Positions 1 to 11,082 are shown, counted from the first letter of the stretch. The stretch: 64,000 bases of DNA from Galaxea fascicularis (GCA_948470475.1 OX419338.1:28020717-28084716); one strand, 5' to 3'. Notes: a model not told the origin generated them from the letters alone. Translations and numbers: made by a program.

Positions 1-698
1 CAGTAAAACACCCTCTTTAACAACCTCCATGCCACGCCCCAGTATTGACACCAAAGCTATACATTACGTAATCTAGAAATGGAGCATCTGAGAGTTAGCA
101 ACTTAAGAGGTTTCTTCACATTGAGAGAGGGATTTCTCCCAGCAACAAGACGATCATCATGATAAGTAAATCAACCTAGCAACATGAGTATGTTTTCTAC
201 ATTACGCTGAGGTTGACCCTCTCGCTAAAAAAATGGGATAACCCTGACAACAGGGTCAACCTTTTGAAATGTATCCATCTCCTACAAGATCTGATTACTG
301 GCATGTCAACAGCTTAACGTCTTAAAAGTCAACAATACACAAAGTTTGCAACATGCACATTGAAAAATTCTACTCAAAGAGACTACCCCTGTGAAGTTAC
401 AATAATCTGTAAAAGGGTTAAGGAGCACCACGTAAGAACAAAACAATAACAGATGAAAAATTATTAAAATTAATTACTGGTATAATAAAAAGGTCATTAC
501 TCTAGTCATAAAAAAGACTTACAGTGGGTGAAGAGTGAATATTCAGACTTCAGGGGGAGGGAGCTCCACATATCAACAATATGGTTAAAAAAAAACACTA
601 AATTTAAAAGCAACTAAAGGAAATGCACTAACATTAATTTTAGTTTATCCTCCTGCTGTAAAAACTCACTCAGTGCTCTACATTATTTTTTTTAACAA
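1..698. other. No gene seen; AT-rich noncoding DNA
   Basis: I find no reading frame with protein-like composition, no RNA gene and no repeat that I can delimit in this stretch. Confidence 0.5.
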
Positions 699-1114
699 AC
701 TAGTCTATGGGCAACGAGTCTTAAAGTGCACCTTAGCCCAAAATATTTTTTTCACTAAATATATCTTTGCACCTATTTGAAATACACTGAGCCTTTTTGC
801 ACCTTTTTAAACCAAATCTTGACTATTTGTAGGCTATAAAAGGTATGAGTCATCTGTCCCATGACTGAGCTTTCACTAACTGACTTGCATTGCATTAATT
901 CTTTGTAAAAATGTAAGGAATAGACCCGTGCCCTTTCAAGCACGGTCGTGGGACAGATGATGGCTAGATTTCGTAACTTTTACAGCGTATAAAAAAGTCA
1001 ATATTTGATTGAAATAGGCGCAAAATGGCACAATATGTTTTGGACAGGTGCAAAGATTTATTAAGCAAGAAAAATATTTTGGGGTTAGGTGCACTATAAA
1101 TACACTAGACTAGT
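699..1114. mobile_element. Foldback/MITE-like element with imperfect inverted arms
   Basis: The outer ends are complementary (ACTAGTCTA at 699, TAGACTAGT ending at 1114). The two flanks also match as inverted arms around words such as AGTGCACCT and AGGTGCACT, CCCAAAATATTTTT and AAAAATATTTTGGGG, and TCTTTGCACCT and AGGTGCAAAGA. No coding capacity is seen. The symmetry indicates a non-autonomous inverted-repeat transposon. I could not define a convincing target-site duplication. Confidence 0.55.
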
Positions 1115-2526
1115 CAAATGGTGTCATTTCGTAGCCAAGCATCAATAACCTCATAAGACCAATAAATTATTGTGATTACTGAGCTTGTATTAGGGAATTT
1201 TTTTCTCATTGCTGTTTTGGCATCAACTAAACTTGACACTAGTTGAGTTTATCTTCATCATTACTATCCACAAAACCTGTCTTCTATTACAAGTAGCCCA
1301 GTGGCTAGTGGTTCTCAAATTCTACTTGCCCAAACCGAATTTCTATTAGACCTGGGCTAGTGGATTACCCGGGTAAGGTGGAGCACTTCACCATTCTGGA
1401 ACAATTTTGACCCATTCCAGAAGGGACTTCTCAAAATGTTATAAAACATATATTTTTGCTTTGTGTTTTAATTTTTAAGCATTGTGTCACCTTTATTATT
1501 CTGAAGAGATAGCTGGTGTCATCAATAAATAGTTATTTATTGACTACACTAATAGCCATCTGGTTTATTCGTTGTATTACTTTTTACAGCTATTATTTTA
1601 GTGCCCTTCCAAGGAACAACAACCCAGTGTACCAACACAGCCTTGTTTCTGAAGCTTGTTCATGCATGGAAACATAATTTATGAAATCAATGAAAGCCAA
1701 GGATACATGTACATCACCTTGGCAGTCACATGAGCTCGGTTTTTACAACAAGGTATAAACAGCTTTCCTATGCCACCAACCCCTTGAGCCACTAACCTCT
1801 GAATTCTTGTTGCATAAATCTATTTTCACATGTATGTTCTTATATGTATCAGGGTTAAGTTGCAGATGGAAAGAGCTTTCATTAGAAGCCGCAACCAGCA
1901 AATTCAGCTGCCTACTTTGTCATAATTTACCTCTCACCACTGCCTACTTTGTCTAGATTTTCACTCAAATGATTAAAAAGTGTTTATCAGGTCTCCACCT
2001 ACACTACTTTGGTTAGCTCAGACATCTATTCCAATAAATATTGAAACCCCTGGATGGGCCATAATTTTCTACATGGTGATTTAGTTTAAGCTTAAGATGC
2101 ATTTTATGGAGTATTAAGGAATTACAAAGGCAGCTGTAAAATGTGGGGCACCAGTGATGATTTGCACAAACCATGGGGCACTCATGAGGTTTTGCATACC
2201 CACAAATGCTTTTGCAATGATTTTACAACACTAACTTTACCTTACATTGATTAAGTTGAGCTTTTATTCTCACTTTCGTCTCAGTTTAAAAGAAATATTT
2301 TATTGGCTTTGTTTTATTTTTAGTATTGTTTATATGCAAATTAGTTTCACGTCCATAAGGTGAACACAGTATGTCTTTACTTTCAATAAATGCTTGCGTT
2401 TGGCATCATTTTACCCAACACATTCTGCTTGTGGTTGTGTGGGTGGATATAACATAAAAATAAAAGACTTTCAAGATTTGTTTACTGATCGATGCCAATT
2501 TGATGACATCTCTTACCTATGTTATG
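1115..2526. other. No gene seen
   Basis: AT-rich intergenic sequence without a supported gene. A short duplicated phrase (TGCCTACTTTGTC) occurs near 1910 and 1942. Confidence 0.45.
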
Positions 2527-2850
2527 GTACACTCAACAAAATTACTCAATTCTGATTGGTTGAGAGTAGTACAATTAATCCCAAATAGTACTCCATACAT
2601 GTAGGAGTACCTTTTAAGTTTCCATGACAATGGCAAGTAAGTTTGTAGTTTTTTTTAATGTGCTATATCAAATAAAAAATCGCACGACCTTCTCGTACAA
2701 TTTGGGATTAATAGATACTCGTGATTTTGAAAGTTCTCAAATTGCACTCGCCTAAAGGATAGTGCAATTTTGAAAACTTTCAAAATCACTTGTACCTATA
2801 TTAATCCCGAATTGTACTCGAGATTGTGCAATTTCCTATACTAATACTAT
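2527..2850. repeat. Dispersed inverted-repeat element, shared with 7725-7840
   Basis: The first 110 bases (GTACACTCAACAAAATTACT onward) reappear in reverse orientation at 7725-7840, so this is a dispersed repeat. From about 2697 to 2822 the sequence folds on itself: CAATTTGGGATTAATA ... GTGATTTTGAAAG pairs with CTTTCAAAATCAC ... TATTAATCCCGAATTG. No protein is encoded. It is most likely a MITE. Confidence 0.5.
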
Positions 2851-3008
2851 TGTTTCCTTATTATGCTTCATCGAATAGAGGCAATTCAGCAATTTAATTT
2901 ATTTCATTATTATCCCTTTACAGATAATTTGCACAGCAAAGCCAATCTTCAATAGTTGATGCAAATTGGGCTATGAAGTCCACAGCCTCAAGTTGCATAA
3001 ACCATTGA

Positions 3009-3018
3009 ATAAAGGGGG

Positions 3019-3054
<36 letters not shown>

Positions 3055-3275
3055 GAAGTAGTACACAAAGATTTTGGTATTATCAACAGAGTTGATAAAT
3101 GTAAATTGACCACCGTACAGGGATTCTAAAAGCTGACGTTTCGAGCGCTAGCCCTTCGTCAGAGCGAATCGATTCGCTCTGACGAAGGGCTAGCGCTCGA
3201 AACGTCAGCTTTTAGAATCCCTGTACGGTGGTCAATTTACATTTATCAACTCTGTTGATAATACCAAAATCTTTG
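3009..3275 (-). mobile_element. Penelope-like terminal repeat, head-to-head inverted pair
   Basis: Two 107-base arms (3064-3170 and 3171-3277) are exact reverse complements meeting at GCGAATC|GATTCGC. Each contains the PLE family-A end found also at 7309, 19011 and 24809. The left side continues through GGGGGTAGTTTCTAAAG as in those copies. The unit is flanked by a 15-bp direct repeat (TGCATAAACCATTGA at 2994-3008 and 3276-3290), so the palindrome arrived as a single insertion. An inverted partial repeat at the 5' side is known for PLE copies; here nothing is left between the two repeats. Confidence 0.75.
3135..3206. ncRNA. Pair of hammerhead-ribozyme-like cores, one per strand
   Basis: Plus-strand core 3179-3206: CTGACGA, a stem II made by GGGC and GCTC, GAAAC, then GTC. 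The mirror copy at 3135-3162 is on the minus strand. The conserved boxes fit the hammerhead pattern CUGANGA-stem II-GAAA. Helix III would be only AC/GU with no loop, so a single copy is not expected to fold efficiently alone. Confidence 0.45.
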
Positions 3276-3760
3276 TGCATAAACCATTGATGAATTTCAA
3301 GCGTGAAAATGGCCAAAATAAAATGAAACTGGATACGCAGCTCGACAAAGACTCATTATGGCTCTACAGCCTCAGTTGCACCATATCAAACATCAACAAG
3401 TTCCATGGCTGAATGCAGAAAATAAGCTAGAATATCTAAGGCCTATTTTCAAATGTCGCGCTCTTGCAGTGCCGAACTAAATACAAAAATTAAATTTGAG
3501 TCAAGCATGGCACTTACACGACTTTTGAAACAGTTCAGGGCCCAGTTGTTTGGAAGCCGATTAAAATTAATCAAGGAGTTTAATTCTCTTGCCCCAAAAG
3601 TTGTCCATTGCTTATATTCTGCAAAATTTTAGATTAGGGGGAGTCAATCCTGAAAAACAAAAAGCAGCCGAAACAACTTTCATCCAAAAGTTATAAACTG
3701 CAACCAAAGTTTGCACTAATTCTGGATCAGGTTAATCGGCTTTCGAACAACCGGGCCTAA

Positions 3761-4138
3761 TTAAGTACAGCACAGAAGAGAAGAGAAAGTAAGGGTACAT
3801 ATATATGTTGTGCCGCGTAGCACTATAAACACATACAAGTGGTGGAACATATATAACATATATATGTACCCATACAAAATATATGAATTCATAAGTATGT
3901 TGGTGCATTTTAAGATGGAACGTTTGTTTGGTTCTTTTTGATAGCATTTTGAATAGGCGTGATCGACGTTTGAAACGACTGCCCTGCTAAAGGGTCGAGC
4001 GACTGTCGGATCAAATTGATTTGAGTTCGGTACGTTTATAATTAGACCTGAGCTGTCGCTCGATGTTCTTTTGCAAAATATATCTGCTCCTACAGAACCA
4101 AAGTCGTCAAAATTTACAAATAATGGCACACCGGACAT
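3761..4138 (-). CDS. Possible first coding exon, hypothetical
   Basis: An ATG at 4138 opens a 125-codon frame. Its first 65 residues or so have ordinary soluble-protein composition (MSGVPLFVNFDDFGSVG at the start), while the later part is low-complexity and hydrophobic over the TATATA tract near 3800-3870. If this is a first exon, it would end before that tract; a GT donor is possible at CTCAG|GTCTAA within the frame. I recognise no domain and found no partner exon in 1-3760. It could equally be a chance frame. Confidence 0.2.
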   Translation of the reverse strand: MSGVPLFVNFDDFGSVGADIFCKRTSSDSSGLIINVPNSNQFDPTVARPFSRAVVSNVDHAYSKCYQKEPNKRSILKCTNILMNSYILYGYIYMLYMFHHLYVFIVLRGTTYICTLTFSSLLCCT

Positions 4139-4935
4139 CGACGGACGGAAGAAAAGCGAAAAGAGAGAGTGTTTCTAAAATTTAAATTCGCGAACGCTTG
4201 AGGGGGGAATAGCCAGCTTATAAGTTCTGCATCGACAATCCCGGGCGACAATATGGCCGCTATTGTGGGAAGTTTTGTCAATTGAAGCCAGCTTTAAAAG
4301 ACGTTTTCTTACCTTAACAGGAACAGAACAGGCTACAAAAGCGAGCCGCAAAGTGGTAATCTTCAGCAAAAACTTAAATAAGCTGAAGGCAACAGATCGA
4401 AACTACATGTATCACGGAGCCCAGTCTCTTAACTCAATTAATTCGGTGATGGGACCGACTTGACCGGACTGGACTTCCGTCGGGGGTTGGAAAACGTCTC
4501 GCATTGCTGACCGAAAGATTCCGATTTTTGTTAGCCAATTAGAGAGGTCTACGAAAGCCTTCCGAGATGTTCTTTGCTGAAGTGAACGCCAAGCGAGAAA
4601 ATGTTGCGACAACTTCTGCAACTTCTACAAGCCAAGAAAACAACTGAACGATTATTAAAATAAAGTTTGAATTATTGATGCACGAGCCGTACGAATGGGC
4701 TGTTGATGACTGACCTGGAGTAATTTATTATTTTATTTTGTATACATTATTTCGAAGAAGCTAATTATAGGTATTGTCTTGCATGACACAGGAAAGTGAA
4801 ATGTTAAAATATTTTATCAAACTTGGTTTTAAAATATATAGGAAAATCAATCTCCTGACGAGGGAATTCCACGCTCATTTTGGTTGTTTTTCAATGAAAT
4901 TTAGCTTCCACCGATTTTTCGTGCTCGTAAGCGTC
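4139..4935. other. No gene seen
   Basis: Several overlapping short frames occur on both strands around 4175-4620, but none has a recognisable motif. Confidence 0.4.
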
Positions 4936-5230
4936 GACCGGTTAGCTCAGTTGGTAGAGTGCAGGACTACCGTGCGGGAGGTCGTAGGTTCAGACCAACA
5001 CTCAGGGTCTTTAAATAACTGAGCAAGGCCATCTGCAAATGATTAGACTTTCTAGCCTTCTCGGATAAGGACGATAAACCGGAGGTCCTGTCTCACAACT
5101 CTTCACAATTGATTATGTGGGACGTTAAAGAACCACTAAGGACTTAACAAACCACCCCTAGTGCTCACCTGTTCTATTCAGCAAGTGGCCGGCTTGGCGT
5201 GATATGGCGTACAGTATGGTCAGAAAGAAA
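4936..5230 (+). mobile_element. tRNA-derived SINE, copy 1
   Basis: The head has an RNA polymerase III A box (TTAGCTCAGTTGGTAGAG, about 4942-4959) and B box (GGTTCAGACC, 4987-4996). The tRNA-unrelated body (AACACTCAGGGTCTT; TCTCACAACTCTTCACAATT; GGGACGTTAAAGAACCACTA; CACCCCTAGTGCT) matches the copy at 25235-25580 in the opposite orientation. Relative to that copy it lacks about 10 bases after the B box. The 3' boundary is approximate. Confidence 0.8.
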
Positions 5231-6617
5231 AGATCAGTTTTGTCCTTATGTTGATATGTTGATGTTATTATACGATGTCGTTATGATGTGTTGTTCACAC
5301 TAGAGACATAAAACATGAACACGAGGTACTTTTTTCGTTTGCGTGACCTTCCCATTATGTCGTTATGTCGCAAATGTGAACCAGGCTTAATGACCTAAAG
5401 ACTGCTAGCAGTCCCTTTCTAGATAGTCGCGAGAGCGTGCGAACCGAGAGCGCACAGCGCGGCGAGACTGGAGCAAGGAGAAAAACACGAGAAGAGACTG
5501 GGATGACCTAGTGATTTATACATCAAAATTAAGACTATTTTCTTATTGCTGAGTAATCGTAGTATTTTCAGTAGGACAGATAAGGCCTGTGCTGCAGAGG
5601 CCGCCGCGTTTACGCATTTCCTTTTCTCTATTATACAGGAAATGTAACCGAAATAAGTTAGTAATACATACAACAGTTAAGAGTGTACACAAAAACATAG
5701 GAAAATGATACGTTTTAATAAGAAAGTGTCACATCTCTGGAAATAAATGAAAAATGATAAAAAAAAACTTGCAAACAAAAGTAAAAACTGAAGCCCATAA
5801 CATTTTAAAAACTACGCTGATCAGGAAAGTAAACAGTACTTCACAAAATTAAAGAATTTTAGTAGTTATTAACGTTGAGATAGTTATGTTACCTGTTGTC
5901 CTAATTATTTCAGTTCTGTGGTACACGAACGCTCTGAATGTTAAGAGAAAATCAGTAGAACAATTTTCAGCTGAGCGGCAAAGCTGTGTCGAAAGTAATT
6001 GGTTTTTACTTTGGTTTTCCATAACTTTGCTTTGTGCCGATTGGTTTGTTAAAACTCGCGCTACTTTCTCAGCCAATGCGAAACAAAACCAAATTCAAGC
6101 ATAGCTCGTACGCTCTCATTTTCGCGCGCTTGGTGTTGCTACGAATTCTAAAGGGGAGTTTACATGAGAAAACTCGCGCTGGCGCCAGCACCGGGCTGAA
6201 TACTTGATTTCGTATCGCCTTTACATGATTACTGCTGTTAGAGGAAATTGGTCTAATTTCTTCTTATCCTCGACTTTGCCATCTTGGATTGAGAAAAATT
6301 ACGCATGATATAATTGCGAGATTTCGTACCGGAATGAAATTCTCGCCCTGGTACAGCAACCGGGGTGAAGTCGCGCCGGTATGACTCGCTCCGGTACGAC
6401 ATTTTTAGGTGGTAGCCGGAGTGAACTCGCTCCGGGGAGAAATTCGCCTCGGTATCATGTTCACACCCCCTAATTGGTCATTGCACTATTCACGTCCGTT
6501 GTGATTGGTCAGAGTGATTGTTTTGGTTTTACGACAACTGCTCTGTGGCGGCCTCCATACGTAGACAACACTGATCGTGGCTTGTATTTTTTCTTTTGAT
6601 TTAACAAATAAAGAAGC
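5231..6617. other. No gene seen; GC-richer patch near 6150-6470
   Basis: No coding signal. Around 6150-6470 there is a TTACATGA-type phrase and repeated CCGGnnnGAACTCGC words (CTCGCTCCGG appears twice), which look like the remains of a short inverted-repeat element that I cannot delimit. Confidence 0.35.
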
Positions 6618-6775
6618 CTCGCCTGTGATCTGTTCTGTTGTAAAGCACGCAGGAAGCGGATAGAGCACGAAAGAAGTGTAGGGGAAACACGAGACGTAGT
6701 CGAGTGTTTTCCCTACTTCTTGAGTGCTCTATCCGTTTCTTAAGTGCTTTACAACAGAACAGATCACGGCGAGTT
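6618..6775. repeat. Hairpin-forming inverted repeat
   Basis: The left arm (about 6618-6690) reads GTGATCTGTTCTGTTGTAAA onward. The right arm (about 6702-6775) is its near-perfect complement ending in TTTACAACAGAACAGATCAC. About 70-base arms surround an unpaired centre of roughly 12 bases. No reading frame. It resembles a MITE or foldback unit next to the PLE at 6884. Confidence 0.65.
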
Positions 6776-6900
6776 TTCCTTATTGATTTATTTTTTTTAA
6801 TGATAAAGAATTTCTTAATTTCCTGACGCATTCGGCTAAAATTTTCACAGGTGGCGTCAGCCAGCCGTGCGTCTGTACTCTCACTGATCGTTTCACATGT

Positions 6901-7212
6901 ACCTCTGCAAATGTCATTTATTGCCAAACCTGTACGTTATGAAATATATTATACATTGGCGAGACAGGAAGACGACTAGGCGACCGATTCCGCGATCACC
7001 TTCGCGATGTTGAGAAGAATGACAAGGATGCATCTAAGCCAGTCGCTCGCCATTTTAATCTCCCTAACCACTCCAAACAACACATGGCTATCTGCGGCCT
7101 TTCCCTACATCAAGGTACGACGGAAAGCCGCAAGAATCTGGAACAAAAATTCATCTTCCAAGTCGGCACCCTTAATCCCCACGGTATTAACGGACGCTTT
7201 TCATTTAACTAA
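6901..7212 (+). pseudogene. C-terminal GIY-YIG endonuclease fragment of a Penelope-like element
   Basis: Translating from 6901 gives VIYCQTCTL, an in-frame TGA, then NILYIGETGRRLGDRFRDHL and a conserved tail with KPVARHFNLPNHS and GTLNPHGINGRF before TAA at 7210-7212. YIGETGRRLGDRFRDHL is the signature of the Penelope GIY-YIG nuclease, which nicks target DNA for target-primed reverse transcription. The first half of the GIY motif is damaged by the stop, and the RT domain is missing through 5' truncation. The intact stretch is about 90 codons. It is a dead fragment; the identification is firm. Confidence 0.85.
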
Positions 7213-7308
7213 TGTATTCCTATTTTTCACGTTGCCATGTTACCACAAATAGCGTAGCTCCTACTCCACTATAAAAACTACACACAACCCATAATTCCTC
7301 GATTCGCT

Positions 7309-7336
7309 CTGACGAAGAGCTAACGCTCGAAACGTC
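7309..7336 (+). ncRNA. Hammerhead-like core in PLE end
   Basis: CTGACGA (7309-7315), a short stem II with GAGC and GCTC, GAAAC, GTC. Compared with the other family-A copies stem II is GAGC rather than GGGC, giving a fully Watson-Crick 4-bp stem. Confidence 0.45.
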
Positions 7337-7724
7337 AGCTTTTATAATCCCTGTACGGTGGTCAATTTACATTTATCAACTGTTGATAATACCAAATTTT
7401 TGTATGTACTCTCATAAGGCACGCTAAAACAGTTCAATCATAATCCTTGTTAGAATGGTTCAGAGCAGTTTATTGGTAAACATGACCAAAATGTCAAACC
7501 ATCGACAAAGTTCAGAAACCATCAAAGTGCATTCCCACGTAGTTTTTTTCGTCTAAAAGCAAAGTCCAATTGAATTTTGGCTCATGTGTTCTCTAAAAAA
7601 TAATGGCGTTAAGATCAAGAGCTACTTTTAATAGATACTTAGGAAGGTGAATTTTCGAGTGATAAAAGGAAGAGCAAAATATTTTTCTCTTGAAAAGCTT
7701 AAAACTTGAATCGACTTGCATGGC

Positions 7725-7840
7725 ACCCGTCGTAGCCAAGGAAACTTAATAGGTACTCCTGCCGAGTACTATTTGGGATTAATTGTGCTGCTCTCGACCA
7801 ATCAGAGTTGAGTAATTTTGTTGAGTGTACTATAAAGCCT
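7725..7840 (-). repeat. Second copy of the dispersed repeat at 2527
   Basis: It is the reverse complement of about 2527-2640 with scattered differences, including CTCTGATTGGTCGAGAGCAG against TTCTGATTGGTTGAGAGTAG. Confidence 0.7.
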
Positions 7841-8123
7841 TCTATAGTTCATCTCTGCAATATCGTCACAGTGTTTCACCTTACATTTTGAAGTCAGTTA
7901 GTCAAGAACGATTTCGAGAGAGTTTATAGGCATGTGTCCTTCAAATCTTTGGACTTCATCACTCAAAGTGTCGGGTCAAGAAGCCAGCTTTAAAGGCTTT
8001 TAGACCTAAAAATCCGAGATGACGAGAGAGAGGCATAACGGCGGGTGATGCATGTACTGAACAAAATGTTTAACTGTTATAAAATGAGAGTGTTTTCGTT
8101 CTTTTCCATTTTCACATGAAACG
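7841..8123. other. Downstream flank of the zinc-finger gene
   Basis: Presumed 3' untranslated or intergenic sequence of the minus-strand gene at 8124-9161. No other feature seen. Confidence 0.3.
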
Positions 8124-9161
8124 CTAAACACCAACCGCCGGAAGTTCTTCCCAAACTTGGCTCAAAAGTTCGGAGATACTAAAGAAGCCGATTTGTAAAT
8201 CAGACGACTTTTTCATGCAAGTTTCCGTTCTATGCATTTTCAGTTTTCCGACTTGACTAAAATTCATACCACAATCGTTGCATGTAAACGGCTTCTCCTT
8301 CGCATGCAGTGTTCTTTTATGTCTCACCAAGGACTAAAACCGACTTAACCTCTTGCCACACTCGTTACACATAAACGGTTTCTCCTTTGTGTGAGTTCCC
8401 TTGTGTCTCACCAAGATCTCCAGTCTATTAAACCTTTTGCCACACTCGTTGCACACAAACGGCCTCTCTCCAGTATGTGTTCTTTTATACCTCACCAGAA
8501 GATCAAAGCGACCGAAACTCTTACCACACTCATTGCATGTAAGAGGCCTCTCCCCAGAATGGGCTCTCTTATGCCTTTTTAGGTCCCCAGCCCGAGAAAA
8601 ACCCTTGCCACACTCACTGCATACAACCGGCTTCCTTCGAGAACGTGTTTTCTCGTCTTCAGTCTGACTTCGTACTTCACGTTTGTTACTTAAAGTCTCC
8701 CCGTACTCGCTGCAAGTAAACGGCTTCTCTTGTGAATGTGTGCTTTCACGTTCCAGAAGCCTCTCTGCCAGACGAAACCTCTTGCCACTATGGTTGCCAT
8801 TTAACAACGGCTTCTTCGACGCATGTGTTCTTTTATGCTTCAACAGGATATCACGCCGGTTAAAACTTTTGTCACACTCGTTGCATGAAAACGGCCTTTC
8901 CCCAGTATGCGTTCTTTTATGTCTTTGCAGAACATGTTTCAGATTAAAACTCTTGTCGCACACCGTGCACGTAAACAGCTGCTTCCTAGAATGCGTTGCT
9001 TCACTCTTACTGCATTCGTCGCCTGCAAAAGGTGTCTTGTTTCCCTGTAGACTTCCTACCACCACAGATCTCCTGTGACACTGATTAAGTTTACGACCTT
9101 CTTTCCCTTGGCTATCTCCCCAAATTCCTTCTCCATTTATACCGTTTCTGCATCCAGACAT
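8124..9161 (-). pseudogene. C2H2 zinc-finger protein with in-frame stop
   Basis: From ATG at 9161 the frame encodes about nine tandem C2H2 units with TGERP/TKEKP-type linkers, the pattern of sequence-specific DNA-binding nuclear proteins. Fingers 1, 2, 5 and 7 are complete. Fingers 3 and 4 have lost cysteines and histidines (GNHSGKRF; CSEYGETL), and finger 6 has Tyr for its first His. A TAG (8334-8336) interrupts finger 8 between RLSRF and SLVRHKR. The same frame then resumes through a ninth finger ending in Cys (CCHC) and a tail GFFSISELLSQ to TAG at 8124. The tail matches the end of the intact gene at 43641. The remaining reading frame is otherwise open. Most likely a pseudogene; a truncated allele is possible. 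Confidence 0.8.
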
Positions 9162-9186
9162 GGTGATACGTTTCAGCAAAATTAAC

Positions 9187-9212
9187 CTGAAGGAGAGAAA
9201 AAGGGTTCTAGT
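9187..9212 (-). promoter_or_regulatory. 3' splice site before the zinc-finger exon
   Basis: On the minus strand a pyrimidine-rich tract (CTTTTTCTCTCCTTCAG) ends in AG at 9187-9188, followed 24 bases later by the ATG. This places an intron just upstream of the coding exon, the same layout as in the gene at 43633. Confidence 0.55.
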
Positions 9213-11079
9213 TTCTATGTTTTGTTTGCGAACGAATTATACATGTAATTAGACAGGTCCATGTAGCTAGAGGCCAAAGCTCGCACTGTCTAACTGCGCC
9301 ATTGTTTTACCGGCAAGAGAGGAGACAAAAGGGGATTTTCACGTACATGTATTGCCTTGGTGCTATTTTACATTTTGCATTCAGCAGTTTTTGAACAAGC
9401 CAACCTGTAAAGAACAGGTACAGTTTCTTTGGATTCGTTGTTTTGGACAATGACGAAGTTGTTTTAGATACAACTTAGAGAGTGGTTGCATGCCGACTTC
9501 GTCAGTTGGGCCCTTTAGGCCCCAACAGTGACCAGATGTTACTTTCTCCGTACAGTATCACCATTTTAGCTGACAAAAGGTTATGAGAATACAGGAAATG
9601 ATCATCAAATATCATGATGTTTAACCAAATTCTCTGAAATAGTAGTGTAATATATGAGAAGACCAGTTAAACACGCTATAGAAGGCGCGGTACCTTAGGT
9701 AGGTCTGTATCATTTGTCAATCAACCGTCGACGCATACAGAGCTCTGTGGAAATTTGTGCAATAAATTAAAATACCGCCTCCTAGCAAACAATCTGAAGC
9801 ATTTCTTTGCTTTTCTTGTTTCCAAAATTTATTGCGCTAATTAATTTTGGAATTCGAAAGGATTTGCTTACATTCCACCATCGTGCAACTACCACGACGA
9901 TATACCGAGATTCACGAGGCTAAATGATATTTTTGGCTAGAATAATAAAAGAAAAAATATATAAACAAAAGATCCATTATTCAACATCAAACAGCGACTA
10001 AACTACGTTTTTTACGTGGTCCGTCTTTATTTGTTTTGACCGTTGGCCGCCATGAAATTCGAGCTGAATTCGATGTACAAATTCGAGCTGAAGCAGGGGG
10101 CGGAGCTTTCCCTTTTACAGCGCATCTTCGTGTTTAATAAAATATGCATGTTGATACCAGGGCTTAAAAGGGTGAATGCCTCCGGACCAGAAAGAGTACA
10201 GCTCCATCTTGTAGTAATTCGTGTGCCATGAGGGAACACTTGTATAGTTTGCTAAGTTGTGCAGCAGGTACACTGTACATGTACAAGTCTTTTATTCTCT
10301 GCAAAGCCAATGATGACTTCAATCCTCTGAGTGAGTTTTTCTGAGCATCATTTCATTGAAACAGCATAGCCCCAACTACAGTGTATTGCTGCTTTCACTC
10401 ATCATTAAGTGGATTTTTATTAAATATATTTTTCCAATTTACTGTGAAACTCAGAAAACTGTGAACACTAAAAATATTTCAAGAATGTCTATTGAGTTGC
10501 AAAAGAAAACCAATCAGATACAAGATGGCTAAACCAAAAACTGTAACGTCAATCACTTTTGTGGCAAGTGATTTCTCTCCAGTTTCATCACACATATGAT
10601 TGGTTGAAGAACAGTAAGCAATACAAAAACAGTTATTTGTGTTCACAGTTTCTGAGTTTAACAGTAACATCACAAACCAATATTCATACTTGTATTCTTC
10701 AAGTTAAGTTGAGAGGAGAAATGTGGAACGTTTTGAAAATATTATTTTGGGCATGACATCACATTCAAAGAAAGTTTGAGTCTGATAATTATGGTAGGCA
10801 GTCAAAAACTTTACAGAAAACATTTCACAAAATGCAAAGAACTCAAATTAACTTAGGCCATGAGAAAATAGCGGAGATCAGGTACACGAGATGCAATTAA
10901 TTGGCCTGATTAATGCGTACACAACACACAAGAACCATGGCATTAACTGAAAGAAGGATGTATTAGGACGGTACACTATACATACTGTAGTATGTTATTC
11001 ATATTACTATCATGTTACTCAGCTCTTAATTACTGGAATCTCTTTAACTTTGCGACAATGAGATGTTAAATCACATTAC
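9213..11079. other. No gene seen
   Basis: Upstream region of the zinc-finger gene. Short frames at 10027-10239 on both strands mirror each other and have no motif. A 5' untranslated exon may lie here but cannot be identified. Confidence 0.35.
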
Positions 11080-11082
11080 TTA

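Larger units (their letters stand above)
6884..7404 (+). mobile_element. 5'-truncated Penelope-like element (family A)
   Basis: The unit contains the end of the GIY-YIG coding region, a short 3' untranslated part and the family-A terminal sequence. It is flanked by a 10-bp direct repeat (TGTACTCTCA at 6874-6883 and 7405-7414). The region from about 7118 to 7310 is repeated in reverse at 19024-19237, confirming membership of the same family. It is too short to be autonomous. Confidence 0.8.

Noticed and set aside
4942..4996. tRNA gene
   Set aside because: A and B boxes are present, but the stems do not pair properly and a shared 200-base body follows, as in the copy at 25235. It is a SINE.
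8391..9078. Plus-strand frames at the zinc-finger locus
   Set aside because: They are antisense translations of the tandem fingers, showing the same periodicity.
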